Part shown: positions 13,283 to 25,269 of the stretch, in pieces
How the letters are laid out: each line of letters begins with the position of its first letter
Position numbering within the stretch: the first letter of the stretch is position 1
From: Hirsutella rhossiliensis
Taxonomy: Eukaryota > Ascomycota > Sordariomycetes > Hypocreales > Ophiocordycipitaceae
Assembly: GCF_020360975.1 (NCBI RefSeq)
Contig: NW_025408677.1
Location: 2,604,001 to 2,668,000, forward strand
DNA: 64,000 nt
Direction: 5' to 3'
Notes under the pieces: model-generated
Databases searched by the model: none
What the model was told of the DNA's origin: nothing
The model's input: only the letters and a program-made list of their open reading frames with translations
Program-made: the position numbers and the translations under genes

Positions 13283-15632
13283 GGTGGGATGTCCGGGAAG
13301 GGGGCTTACTGGGGAGAGGGCAAGAGATGTCGTGGGCTTGAAGAGGAGGAGGGGGAGGAGGGGGAGGAGGTGTAAGTGAGGGCAGGGTATCAGTTACGGC
13401 GTCTCTTGGAAGGAGGAGGAGGGTTGGCCAACAGCGGCAGGTAGGGCGAGACAAGGGAGGGGAAGACGATGAAGTTGTGGGAGAGTGGAAGAGTGAGAGC
13501 GAGAGCGGAGGGGGCCCGAGTTGGCATATGATATATATACGTCTGTGTGTGTCTGGCGGCATCGAGTCGAGAGGGCGTCTTCCAGGCAGGCCGATCATGG
13601 CCGAATGGGAGGGACCCTCTCGGGCGCCGGGGTCAGCACGCCTAGGGCCAATTCTATTTGCCTTCTGACCACGAGATGGGCTTGCGAGGGCGGTGGAGGC
13701 GTTTGTGTTGGGCCCGTGAGCCCGGCATGAAGCGCACCCAATCGATCCAATGAAGCCGTACGTGAACTATCTGATATGGCAGTGGATACTCCACTCTACG
13801 GATCCAGGCATGCGATGATGCGCTCGTTTTTTTTTTTCGGGGGGGAGGGGGGTTCGGGCAAAGGCCATGCCTCGGAGCCCGCCGAATCCCAGAGTTGGGG
13901 GGACGAGGGTTATGCGGGGGAAACGGCGGGTTTTTTTTTTTGGCGGTTGGCTGGCTTGCTGGCGGCGGCGGCGGCGGCGGCAGACTTCGATATCAACGAG
14001 ATGACGCGCGGGTCAGGGCAAGCTTCAGTGATTTGACTGCACCTGCCTATGTTTAGGTACTGTACTCCGTACTTACTTAGGTAGGTATCTACCTGTGCCG
14101 GGTAGTACTTACCAATGCAAGTCCCCTAATTACTGCATCGATAAGCCTGGACAGGCACGCGCACGGCAGACGGGAGCAGCGCCGGTGGGGGGGGCGCCTT
14201 ATCTGATTGCTGTATGTACTTGCCTATCTAGCCGAGCAGTCTTGTAATTACTTAGGTACCCAGGTACTTAGATATCTAAGGTACCTAGATAGGTAGGTAC
14301 TGTACCTTGAATATCGTAGACACCTTCCAGGTTCATGGTGTAGTAGATGCAGGAGACGAGGTCGCAATGCGGTAGGCGAGGCTCTCTTGATTTCCTTCTT
14401 CGGCTCTCGTTCCCTGTCCAGTAACTCGGACGAGGAAGTGTGCACATCCGAAACCCAACCCTGCCTTTGGACAAGCTCGGAGAATTGGATAATTAATAAC
14501 TTACGCACACGGACAAAAAGATCCCAGTACTACGGCGCCGCCCGCCATGTCGCCCAACGACTGCCGAAGCGTCTTGTCGCGGCGGGAGGCGCCGGCCTCG
14601 TGCCCCTGCCTGCCTGTCCCGGGCCGCCCGTCCAAGAGGGCCCAGGGGACCAGGGGACCAGGGGACTAGAGGACCAGGGGACAGACGTGAATGAGCTGGA
14701 AGCCTCCGCAGGGTGGATTTGCATTGCGGCCTGCATGTTTGCCCTGCCTTCAGCGGTCAACTGTACGGATAGTGCTAGATAAGACATGCGGACGTGGCAG
14801 GCCTGAGTATACAGCTCATAGAATCAAGGCACCAAACAGTCGGCAAACGACAGCACAATATTAATACACCCATACACGTGCAGACACGAAAACAAAAGAA
14901 GAAAAACCACTGGAGATGGATTTACCAAGGTAATTAAAGGAAGCAAAGAAGAATGGCGGGCAGGCAGGCCGACCCACCCATAAGGAGGCCAGACCCATAA
15001 TTAGTAAGTACTTCGTACATACTCCGTACATGCCTTCAGGTCTCCGCCTTGCTTGACACCAACTAGCCTGCCTGCCCGCGCATCAACGTCGCATCCTAGC
15101 TCCCACCAACGACAACACCTGCCATACATACCTTCTTCTGCCTTCAGAGAGCTCACCGTTGACGACGACCCTCGCCCTGCGCATTGCTCGCTGTCCGCAC
15201 CTCGGCTGACTGCTCCCGCGCCGCCCGTCCCATCTCGTCGCATACCTTTCCAACGCCCCGTCCACGCTCTCGTCGCTTGCGCATCCCCATCCCCTCGGGC
15301 CCTGGGAAAGCACTGCACCGCCTTGCTCACCCCAGCTGCTCCATCCGTGTTGTCGTCCGCTGCTCGTGCCCTCTCGGAAACTCGCCGCCGTTGGATTTCA
15401 CGCCACTGCCTCTCCGCCACTCCCCCCGCCGCCGGCCTCGCTCGCCCCCATCGAATGGGCCCCGGCTCGCGACAGCCCGACTTAATAGCTTTTGCTCCAG
15501 ACGGCCGGCCGACAAGCGAGCAACGAATGCTCGTCTTCCGGCCGAGGGCGCAGTCCCGTCCGTTGGGCACCGTGTCACAGTCTCCTCGCTTGCCGCCTGC
15601 TCCTCCCGTGGCCTTGACCTAGAAGCAAGCGC
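13283..15632. other. Uricase promoter and long upstream region/leader of the Rictor gene
   Basis: About 2.35 kb. The uricase side has CT-rich leader DNA on the minus strand (13336-13440). The centre holds homopolymer and GGC-repeat tracts (13829-13982), clusters of ACCTAGGTA/TACTCCGTA-type palindromic words (14041-14110 and 14246-14306) and a GGACCAGGGGAC repeat (around 14645-14685). From about 15030 to 15632 the plus strand is C/T-rich, as in a long fungal 5' leader for Rictor. ORFs in this leader, such as 15053-15622, show no homologous motif. Confidence 0.55.
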
Positions 15633-18600
15633 ATGACCATGCCAGCCCAATCCTCTCAGCAGAATCCTCCGCAGCAACCCGGCCGTACCAGCCTCGATCG
15701 CGATGGCAGCGTCTTGCAACCGCCCAATGGCGGGCCCCCTCGCAAACTGTCCGCCTCGACCGTCTCCTTCGCGCCCCGCAGCAGCAGCCTCAACCCCAAT
15801 GCAGGCCCCGGCAGCTTCAGCTCCGAGTTGCGAAGCCAGATGCTTTCCCACCGCAGCGGCAGCCGCGCCGACATAGGAGCCGCCTACTCCGGCACCGTCA
15901 CCGACAAGCTGGAGGAGGAGGGATCCGCCGCCGCCATGGAACAGACCCTGTCGGCCCTCAAGGACAGGCTCAACCGGGAGATGAAGATCAAGGAGGGCAG
16001 CGAAAACATGCTCGAAGCGCTCAACACCAAAAAGGCAAAGCAGACTAAGGAGCAACGGCAGAGGGTCGAGGCAGAGCTGAGTGCTAGCAATGCCAGGATC
16101 AAAGAATTGCGCCAAAAGATATCCGATGCCCAGCGCTCAAGGGTGGCCCCTCCGACCACGCCGACTAGGAACCGCGCTCAGGACGGTTTGTTTCAGTCCA
16201 GTGGCCATCTGCGCTCGCCACCAAGCATTTCCCGGTCTGCCATCGGCTCAGACATTGACGAGATGCTAGAGAGCCCGACCTTCCTGCTGGCTGAGCTCCT
16301 CCAGGCGCTCGAGGTCGAGGGCATGGCCCCCGAGTACTATGTGAGCCGGGCCAACCAGCTAGTCGAGCTCTTCAAGCGCCATCCCACCATCAAGTATGAT
16401 CTCGTCTGGTCCATCTTCGGACTGCGCATGCAGATGATGCTGCTGAGTGACAGCCGCGAGGTCGTCGCCGCCGGCTACCGAGCCACCAGATACGCCATGA
16501 CGGATGTCGCTTCGCTCAAGAAGATTCGCAGCCTCAACACGGACTACTTGGTCATCAGGTGAGCCTGTGCCCAACACGCCCCTCGAAGCCAGCCCCTTGG
16601 TTAACACATCCAGGTCGCTCAATAACTATCGCAAAGCCGATGTGGAGCGCGAGCAGGCCCTCAAGTTTGTCCGGGCTTTCCTCGACGTCAAGAATGGCAT
16701 CAGGGAGGTCTCTCGGGCCGTGGTGCGCACCATTGTCGCCGTCGCCGAGCAAAGCGAAGACCGTCGCCCCGGTGTGCAGGTTGCCGACCACAACATCGAC
16801 CGGCTACGGCCCATATGCATCGAGACGCTAGCTGAGATTCTGGTCGCGGATCCACGCCTGCTCGTCGCCTCGGGCGGCCTCGGGCCCCTCTCCGGCGCTT
16901 TAGCAGAGGGGACATACAAGGCCCCGGAGAGTTTGATGTCCGCCTTTCTCTACCTGCTCGACACGCCCGAGAGACGCAAGTACCTTCAGCCTGGCAACGG
17001 CCTGGACGTGGTCTTTACCGCTTTCACTGACCAGCTTGCCGGGGCTGAAGAAACCCTGAAGCAGAATTCCAGGGCCATATCCGTTGCCATGAGGTCGTGG
17101 TCCGGCCTGATGACCCTCTGCATGTACGACTCCCGCCCCATCCGTTCGCTCATTGCGAGCATCTTGTTTCCCAGCCCGGCCATCCGGGATACGGTGCTGG
17201 ACCTGTTCTTCTCTTTATTACGAATCAAGCCGCCAGCATGGGCAACGTCCTTTTTGGCCGGCCGCCGGTTAACGACATACGGAAGAGTCGCCAACCTCAA
17301 GTCAAGCACCAGCCGGGAGAGGAGCGCCACGCTGTGCCTCGACGAGGATACCGGAGAGCAGAACTTTGTTGACCACTACACGACGCTGCTGCTGGCCGTG
17401 GTCATCAAGGCCGGGCTTCTACAGAGTCTTTTGCAGATCGCGCAGTCTGAAGAGGACCCCGTGTTGAAGCGCAAGACAACGTTGCTCATTGGGGAAGTGC
17501 TGAAGCTGGCCAGCCGCCTGCTGCCCCCGTCGTGGAGTGCCGAGCTGCAGCTGTTACCCGACCTGTTCTCGGCGGCTGCGCAGTTCGGCAACGCGTCTCA
17601 CTTTGTGGCGTCGAGCATCGTGTACCAGATCAGCAGCGTCAGCAGGACTCTGTACAGGAGCGAGCCATCCGAATCCTTGGTTGGCGCCCACCCCTCCGGC
17701 GACAGCCGCCAGCACCTAGGCATGATTGAGGAACAGCCCAAGGCCAACGCGGTCGTCTTTGACGATGCAACCTTTCGCCAGCTCCTCATCGACACGCAGG
17801 TCCTGAACAGCTCCAACTACATGAAGTGGAACTGGGACGTCATCATCAAGGTCATAGACGGGCCTTTGCAGACGGGGAAGCGACTGGAGGAGGCCATCAA
17901 GGCCTCCAAATTCATGAAGAGGATCATGAGCTTCTACAGGCCCTTCAAGTACAAGTTTGCGGAGATCAAGAACACGAGGAACACGCAAAAGTACGTCAAG
18001 GCCGGGTGTGCGCTGATGCATTCCCTGCTCCAGTCGCCCGAGGGTATCAAGTTACTGGCGGACAGCAAGCTGCTGAGGCAGATAGCCGAGTGCCTGGCCC
18101 AGTGCGATCCGGCAAGTTGAAACGCGCGCGAGAAGACGAGGGGCAGCTGCTGACATGGACCCTCGCAGACGAGCGGCCTTACCGCCCAGTTCCCCATGTT
18201 TGCCCATGACCGGCTCACAGACACGCTCTGCGGAGGCTACTTTCCGATGCTAGGCCTTCTCAGCAGCGATTCCAATGGGCTGCTCCTCTTGGAGAGGTGG
18301 AGGATGTTCAACATGATGTACCACATTGTCGATTTGAAGCAGCGGCCCGATCTCATCAAGCTCTTGCTATCCAACTTTGACTACAGTCTCCAGGGCCACC
18401 CGCGCGTCCTGCTGTCCAAGGCCCTCATCGCCGGCACCAAGGACATACGCATACACGCCACGAACACGCTGCGCAAATGCACCATGTCGCCCATCACTTC
18501 CCTGGGTGGCCAGGGCAACGCCAGCGACTTCAAGTGGGCCATTCAGCTTCTTGTCACGCAGTTGTACGATCCAGAAATCGAGGTGTGCTCCACGGCCGTC

Positions 18601-19905
18601 AAGATGCTCGAGAACGCGTGCAACAGGAAAGCATTTCTGGAGTATATTGTCGAGTGTCGGCCTGCGCTGGACCACCTCGGCGAGATTGGGGCGCCCCTGC
18701 TGCTGCGGTTTTTGTCCACGTCGATCGGATACCACTACCTGGACGGGCTAGACTACATCAGCAACGAGATGGATGACTGGTTTCTCGGCCGCAACGACTC
18801 GTACGTCGGTGTCATCGAGGCCAGCTTGGCAAAGGCCTTTCTGGCCAACCCGGACGACCACGGCCATCGCGGGGGCTTGTTCGACCAAGCCGAGACAGAT
18901 ACAGACTACCACGACAGCCACGTGCCGCCCCATTTCTACCGGGAGCTGACGCGCACCCGCGAGGGCTGCAAGCTCCTGAGCGACAAGGGCCATTTTGAAG
19001 AGTTTGTGACGACGATCCGCGACCACGGCATGCAGACGGAAGACGCCGAGTTGATGACCAAGGTCAAGGGCTGCCTCTGGGCTGTGGGCAACGTCGGATC
19101 CATGGAGCTGGGCGCGCCGTTCTTGGAGTCGAGCGACGTGGTTGAGCGGATCATGCACATTGCCGAGTCGCACGATGTGATGAGTCTGCGTGGCACAGCC
19201 TTCTTCGTCCTGGGGCTCATCTCTCGCTCAACCCACGGCCTCGAAATTCTGTCGGAACATGGATGGGATTCCAACACAACATCGATGGGCGCCTCTCTCG
19301 GATTGTGCATTCCCAACGACCTGTCCAAGCTGTTTTCGCTGAGGCCTTGGGAGCACGTCAATGCCGCATCCGTTCGGCTCCTCGGCACCCAGCGCACAGC
19401 CCAGGAACAGCCTCTAGCCCGGCCCGCCCGCCCACCGCTTGAGCAGTCGGAGATGGCGCCGCTGCTCAGCGAGGCCGATGTCAACGAGCGTATCCTGGAA
19501 CTCATTGTCGACCTGGGCAACATGGTGCTCTACAAGAAGGCGCTGACAGAGCTGCAAAAGCTCAAACAGCGCAAGCCAAAGGCCTTCCGAAGTACCGATT
19601 TTTTCAAGAAGGTGATGGGCTTGATGGAGTGGAACCATTACCGGCTCGGAGTCCGGCGGCTGGTGATTGATCTGTTTGAGAAGAACGTGATGCGGCAGAT
19701 TGTGTTTGGCGAGGATGATGGCGAGGGCGGTGCAGACGGAAGACGGGCGGCAGACGGTGACGGCGACGGTGACGGCAGCTCAGGGGACGACAGGACGGAG
19801 AGGCAGAGGAGCATCAGCGAGCCAGTCGAGGTGTCTTTGGACCTGATGCCGGCGCCGCTCCAGTTGCGGCATGAGAGGCATGAGAGGCATGAGGGTCGAA
19901 AGTGA
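15633..19905 (+). CDS. AVO3: TORC2 subunit Rictor/Avo3/Ste16 homologue
   Basis: Scaffold subunit of TOR complex 2, which controls AGC kinases, actin polarity and membrane homeostasis. Three exons (15633-16558, 16614-18111, 18169-19905) join to 1386 residues. After a Ser/Pro-rich N-terminus, residues ~93-170 form an HR1-like coiled coil (ALKDRLNREMKIKEGSEN to ARIKELRQKI). The long helical Rictor body follows, including SLNNYRKADVEREQALKFVR, CIETLAEILVADPRLLV, MKWNWDVIIKVIDGPLQ, TDTLCGGYFPMLGLLSS and LRGTAFFVLGLISRST. The last ~80 residues are acidic/Gly-Asp-rich and end in HERHERHE. The second intron has a GC donor; only that join preserves the conserved DPTSGLTAQFPMF block. Start chosen as the first ATG of the open frame. 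Confidence 0.94.
18112..18168 (+). other. GC-AG intron in the Rictor gene
   Basis: A 57-bp intron with donor GCAAGT and acceptor CGCAG, with a CTGAC branch-like motif about 15 bases before the acceptor. Reading through gives a stop codon within three codons. The only GT nearby (GTTGAA, four bases downstream) would shift frame, whereas the GC donor joins CCG to ACG AGC GGC and restores the conserved block. Confidence 0.85.
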
Positions 19906-20712
19906 CTGAGGCCCAGATGAGAGCCAGCACGCACGTTGGAATGGAAGTGACGGATTTGTCTGCGAGCCCGCAATGTCATCTACAAATCACTTTCCTACAG
20001 TACCAAGGGCGATGCCGGGGAGCATGGACAAGGGGCGTTTGCGGTTGCAAGCAGGTAAGAAGCCAAAGGAGCACGTCGATATACCGGGTGTTGTCTTTTT
20101 TTTTTCATATTTCCTCGTGGTTTCTCGTGCGGCTGCCGCGACCTGGCCGTGGACGAACACGAACGCTTGCATATTACGGAGGCAATGAAGTTCGACAGGA
20201 TGCGCTCTCGCTGTCGGCATAGGGGTTGGTGTACGTATTGTAGGTGACTAGGTGCTGGAGGGATGGCCGGGATAAGAGCCGAGGCGCATAAATTACAAGG
20301 CTTAATTTACTTAAGTAAAAACTAACCGTACGACAAATTCAACCACGGAGAAACTGTGCATGAGGTTGTCAAGCAGCGAGCAAGCTGGTGGCAGCAATGT
20401 TCAAGAGGTTGGTGATGGAGAGCGATTAAAGAGGCAGTGGGCGAGGAAGATGCCCCACCACCACCAGCATGCCGCCACCACCACGCCAGGATCCATCATC
20501 GGCATCATCATCATCATCAATCAATCAATCCGAGTCATCGTCCCACTAATTCCGACCTGGCTCCGGCCTGCAAAATCAACCCATCCAGAAGCCGACCGTT
20601 CATTTGCGACTTCCTGCTCCCTCGCCCCTTCTGGTCTCTTCCCGGAGGATAAGAGACGGACAAGCAGCATCGACACATTTGCCGCTGCTCCAGCCCGCAT
20701 CAGAAGCAAGCC
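19906..20712. other. Intergenic: Rictor 3' flank and THI20 promoter
   Basis: 807 bp between two plus-strand genes. It includes a short poly-T run (about 20097-20104) and a (CAC)n/(CAT)n/(CAAT)n simple-sequence tract at about 20457-20530 in the presumed THI20 promoter/leader. No TPP riboswitch is evident to me from the primary sequence, but I could not fold the region. No coding exon is seen. Confidence 0.5.
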
Positions 20713-23156
20713 ATGGCTCCGGGTAGGGTTCTGCTAGTCGCCGGCTCCGACAGCTCAGGCGGAGCGTGAGTGTCCAGACAGCTTCTTGCCTTTACGTCTT
20801 GTCGCCGTCAATCCCAAGACGAGCCTGGGGAACAAGATGGAGCGACAGTGCAGTCGAAACACGGCTGACATGATGCTGTTTGAACGCCGGGGGGGTCGCA
20901 GAGGCTTGGAAGCAGGCCAGAAAGTGCTGGCAGCCCATGGATGCTACGCCATGACGGCAACGACGGCCTTGACCGTCCAGAACACGACAGGCGTCAAGGG
21001 CATCCACGTCATCCCCTCGACCTTTGTTGAGCAGCAGATGGAGGCGTGTTTGGAGGATGTTGGAGCCGATGTCATAACCACCGGTGAGTTGGATCGGGCC
21101 CTTCATAGCCATGGAACCCTGGAGCTGATGGCGATATCATCTGGCTGCAAGGCATGCTCGCGGCCGCCGACACCATCGAGGCCATTGCCCGGCAAGTCGT
21201 CAAGCATAAAACGCGAGCTCTCGTTGTCGACCCAGTACGATACTGCCTTCATCTTCCCCTTACACGCCTGCCCGTTTCTCCGTCAAATCACCCTCCTCAT
21301 CACTCACGCCGGCGCAGGTCATGGTCTCGTCATCGGGCGCCCAGCTCCTCCCGCACGAAGCCATCCGGGGACTCTCCCAGCATCTCCTCCCTCTCACCAC
21401 CGTCCTGACGCCCAACCTGCCCGAGGCCAAGCTCATCCTCGCCGAGGCCGGCAATTCCGGCTCCGTCCCGCCGCCGCAGGGCGCCATCGAGTCGGTAGTC
21501 GATGTCGAGGCCCTGGGGCGCCAGATCCAGGCCATGGGTCCCCAATGGGTGCTGCTCAAGGGCGGCCATCTTCCCTTCCGTGCCGACATGACGGTGGCGT
21601 CGACCGAGGCGGAGCGCGAAGTCGTGGTGGACGTGCTTCTCGGACCCGACGATTTCGTTTTGCGCCTTCAGAGCCCGTGGCAGGAGAGCATGAGCACCCA
21701 TGGCACCGGCTGCTCGCTGGCCGGTACGACCATGGCCCGGGGTCCAGGCTGCGCACGACATATGCTTTTCGCTGACCTGGTTTGTTCAATGTTGCTCAGC
21801 TGCCATCTCATCCGGCTTGTCAAAGGGCCAGAACGTCCCGGTCGCGGTCCGAGCCGCGTGCCGATACATCGAGGCCGGAATCCGCTCGGCCCCCGGGTTG
21901 GGCAACGGCTGCGGGCCGCTGGGTCACTTCCACTCGATCCAGCATCTACCCTTTTCACCGTGAGCATCCGAACCTTGGCTGCAGATCTCGGTGGTGAGAA
22001 ATATCCAAGACTAACCTTCCCATGCAGCGGCTACTTTGTCGAGTACTTGCTTGACCGGCCAGACGTCAAAGCCGTATGGGAGACGTTTGTGTACCACCCA
22101 TTCGTCATGGCTCTTGGCAACGGCACGGTGCCGCTTGAGTCGTTCAAGGGGTACATCATCCAGGACTATCTGTACCTCGTGCGTCGAAACCTCTTGCAGA
22201 CGGCGAGCACGCTTTGCATGAGATTTGTGCCGACTGACCCTGTGTCCCTTTGCCCAGATTCATTTCGCGAGAGCCAATGCCCTCGCGGCATACAAGGCCA
22301 AAAATGTCGACGACATCAACAGGGTCAAACTCTCCTAGTCCCCAAGCCCCCTTTGACTCTAGCCAGACGCCCGTGGGCTGACATCGGGTGGCGGCGTCCG
22401 CAGGCAACCGAAATCGTCGGGCACATCCTGCGAGAGCTCCAGCTACATATCAACTACTGCGAGTCCTTCGGCGTCTCCCTCTCCGAGATGAAAGCCACAG
22501 AGGAGAATCAAGGTGCGACGACCCGCCATTCAAACAGCCGCGCCCTCTCCTATTTCATTCGTCTCCCACCCGTCACTCGCCCATCGTGCAGTGGAGGGCT
22601 TGGCTGACGGCGCGCGCACGCACGCCACACACACACATAGCTTGCACCGCCTACACCCGCTACGTCCTCGACGTCGGCCAGAGCGACGACTGGCTCGCCC
22701 TCCAGATGGCCCTGGCTCCGTGTCTTCTCGGCTACGGCGCCGTCGCGCAGATGCTCGACGCCGACCCAAAGACGCGCCGCGAGGGAAACACGTACTGGCC
22801 CTGGATCCAGAACTACATTGCCGACGACTACGTGCAGGCCGTTGAGCTCGGCTCCCGTGAGGCCCATCCCCCCCTTCCCTCGTATTGCCACTGTCCCAGC
22901 GACAGCCGGTCTCGCTATTCTGGTCGGAGAGGGTGGGATGACAAGGCAATCCTCAAGTGCTCGCTGACGTTTGCGTTCTCGTAGAACTGCTTGAAGAGAG
23001 CATGCGGCTACAATCGCCGAGCCGAATAGAGGAGCTGGTCAAAATATTCATCCACGCCACCAAGGTGAGTCGGTTTTGTCCGTCGTGGCTGGTCGAGTGC
23101 TGATGCGGCAGACGTAGATGGAGATTGGCTTCTGGGAAATGTTTCCCTTCAAATGA
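20713..23156 (+). CDS. THI20: Fused HMP/HMP-P kinase and TenA-type protein, thiamine biosynthesis/salvage
   Basis: Phosphorylates hydroxymethylpyrimidine (HMP) to HMP-PP for thiamine synthesis, with a C-terminal TenA (thiaminase II-like) domain for salvage. Eleven exons join in frame to 514 residues: 20713-20765, 20902-21083, 21152-21234, 21318-21723, 21800-21959, 22028-22178, 22258-22323, 22404-22512, 22641-22856, 22985-23064, 23118-23156. The kinase part (~1-285) shows LLVAGSDSSGGAGLEAGQK, GCYAMTATTALTVQNT, VVDPVMVSSSGAQLL, LTPNLPEAKLIL and the catalytic anion-hole HGTGCSLA at ~234-241. The TenA part shows WETFVYHPFVMALGNGT, YIIQDYLYLIHFARANAL, MALAPCLLGYG with the likely nucleophilic Cys, and ELVKIFIHATKMEIGFWEMF. 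All ten introns are phase-consistent. The donor at 22324 (GTCAAA) is weak but required by frame. Confidence 0.94.
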
Positions 23157-23474
23157 GCTGCTCGCCACACCCCGTCCCGCCGGATGCGTTGCAAAAAAAG
23201 TCTATTTACTTGACTGCAAGGCGCCATGGAGCACGGCGCAACAGCTTTGGAAACGAAGTCTGGATCAGGTAGTTGCAGGAGCTTATATAAGAATGGGAGG
23301 CAGGCTCTCTCCCAAGAGGCCGGCTACGTAATTATGGGTCTGACGCCTCCCACGGATCATCAATCACCATTTTCCGTTGGGTTCTCTACCAGAGGCCGTA
23401 TGCCTATTGCTTTTCTGTTTCTTCTTATGGCGGTAGTTTGCCCCTCCTGGGCCTCCCCCTTCTTCGTCATTCAT
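23157..23474. other. Short spacer between convergent THI20 and a membrane-protein gene
   Basis: 318 bp, tail-to-tail. I see only presumed 3' UTR sequence; no further motif stands out. Confidence 0.5.
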
Positions 23475-25269
23475 TTAACTCGCTCTCCTGTAATCTGCAT
23501 GACCTGCCTCCGCCGTCGCCTCCTCTACCCGGCGGGGCTCTTCCTCGTCAGGCATCATGAGCCTGAAGTCCTGCTCGGGAGGCATGCTGGGCACTGGCGG
23601 CGCGTCGCTGGCGGCCATGTCGCGTTGGTTGGCGCGCTTGATGCGGCCCGACTGCTGCCGCACCCACGAGTTGATGGTGCGGAAGCGCGGCAGCGGATCC
23701 TCCGACGCCTCCGTGTACACCGTCTCGCGCCGCTGCGACGACTCGCTGACGCTGTTGCGCTGCTCCACCGGTGCCGGCACCGCCAGGGGCTCCGCCGTGA
23801 TGATCGTGGCGGTGCTGTGGCCGGTGCCGTGGGCTGGGGGCATGATGATGTCGCCGTCCCCGAAGCCCGACGACAGTGATGAGATGTCGCTGATGCCCGA
23901 CAGCTGGTGCCGCGAGCGCGTGCCCGTCTTGAACGGGGCCTGCTGCGAAGCCATGGGCTGCTGCGGCGTCTGGCGGGGCAGGCTCAAGTCGCTCTGACCC
24001 TCTGGGTCGCTCCTTGTGGTGATGGCCGTGTGCACGTGAATGCCCTTGCCGCCTCCTTGCGGCGACTCGCTGGACACTGGGAAGGTCTTCTCCCAATAGG
24101 CTTCGTCGTATGGCTTGTCGATGTTGGCCCAGCTCCGCTTGGCGACCCGCTCCCTCAACACGGGGATGCGGGAGGCAAGGCCGACAATGAGCTGTTTGGG
24201 CTTGTCCAGTGACGGCACAAGGGTAGGCCCCCGGCCTGGAGGGTCACCACCCTGCTTCCGTTTGTGCATCTTGAAGCATCTCCAAGCCAGCCAGAAGATG
24301 AAGAAGGTAATGATTGTAGCACCTTTGCGGCTGTAAGTAAACTACATAGGCCAGCGAGAGATGGAGCAAACGACATACCAACGGAGCCAACGGCGATGAG
24401 GGCATTTTCCGTGCTCGAGTGAAGGTTGCCTTCGATTTTGTGGTAGTCATCCCGCACCGGTTCTGGTCGCGCCGTTTCAACTTGGCCACGTAGGGCCGAC
24501 ATCCTTGACGCGTTCGACTCCGTCAAAGTTACTTTGGGAACCTCTGTCGGCGGCGGTTCCAGGCCCTTTCTCGCCCCAGACGAGAGTGCAGGTCCGGGAG
24601 GGGCCGTGATGACGGGAGCGGGCACGCGGACGGGTTGAGTTACACTGGCAGGCGGTGGCCCGGGCTTAGGGGTCTTTGGGCTATGTGGGCTTTCTGGAGG
24701 AATGCCTTGGGGAGGCGGGTTATCCGCATTGTTGACTGGACCGGGCTGCATTGTGTCAGGGGCAAAATTCGGCAGACCCAAGCGGGGAAGAGCCAACTTA
24801 CTAAATCTCCATTTTTGGTATCTGGGGTTGGGCTCACGGCTGCCGCGGGCTCGAGATCTGTCTTGATCTTGGGCAGTTTTGGCGGCGGTCGTGATGACGG
24901 CGGCCGTTGCGTAACTGCAGGTGGTGCCGCTACCGCCTGCGGCGGAAGCCCGTAGGGAGGTGACTTGTCTGTCTTTGTCTTGTCATTTTTCTTGCCAGCC
25001 GATTCGTGGCCGCTTTCTTCACCGGAATCGGACGAGTCTTTACCACGCTTGGCGTGGGCCGACTCGCCGTTTTCCCTGGCCACCAAAGGCGAATCCCGCC
25101 TCTTACTTGATCGGCTGCGAGAACGATGGGTGTCTCGCCTCAACCAGGCATGGTGAGCCTCATTCTCGCTTTCCTCATCTCTGGTCCACGACGGATACTC
25201 CATGGCTTCGGAGGCTGCCGGCACGCTCCGAGTCGACTTGTGTTGTGGCAACTCAACGACGGGAACCAT
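23475..25269 (-). CDS. Single-pass membrane protein of unknown function, Ser/Pro-rich
   Basis: I do not recognise this protein. Three exons (24802-25269, 24379-24745, 23475-24322) join in frame to 560 residues. The N-terminal ~155 residues are hydrophilic and rich in Arg/Ser/Lys/Glu (RSRSRSSKRRDSP, SSDSGEESGHESAGKK). A proline-rich segment follows (NPPPQGIPPESPHSPKTPKP). One strong hydrophobic segment spans about residues 264-288 (ALIAVGSVGG then ATIITFFIFWLAW) and is followed by a basic stop-transfer stretch (RCFKMHKRKQ). The ~270-residue tail has conserved-looking blocks (DKPYDEAYWEKTFPV, SDISSLSSGFGDGDIIMPP, INSWVRQQSGRIKRANQRD). There is no N-terminal signal peptide, so orientation is uncertain. 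The exon 3 acceptor AAAG/GTGCT was chosen because it alone makes the membrane segment continuous. A CT-rich leader lies near 25636-25690. Confidence 0.8.

Noticed and set aside
12485..13375. 296-codon plus-strand ORF opposite uricase
   Set aside because: It is the antisense shadow of a GC3-rich uricase exon; its translation is repetitive (Gly/Val/Asp/Leu-rich) without motifs, while the minus frame is a full uricase.
15053..15622. 189-codon ORFs on both strands upstream of Rictor
   Set aside because: Pro/Ala/Ser/Arg-rich translations of a C/T-rich leader; no conserved motif.
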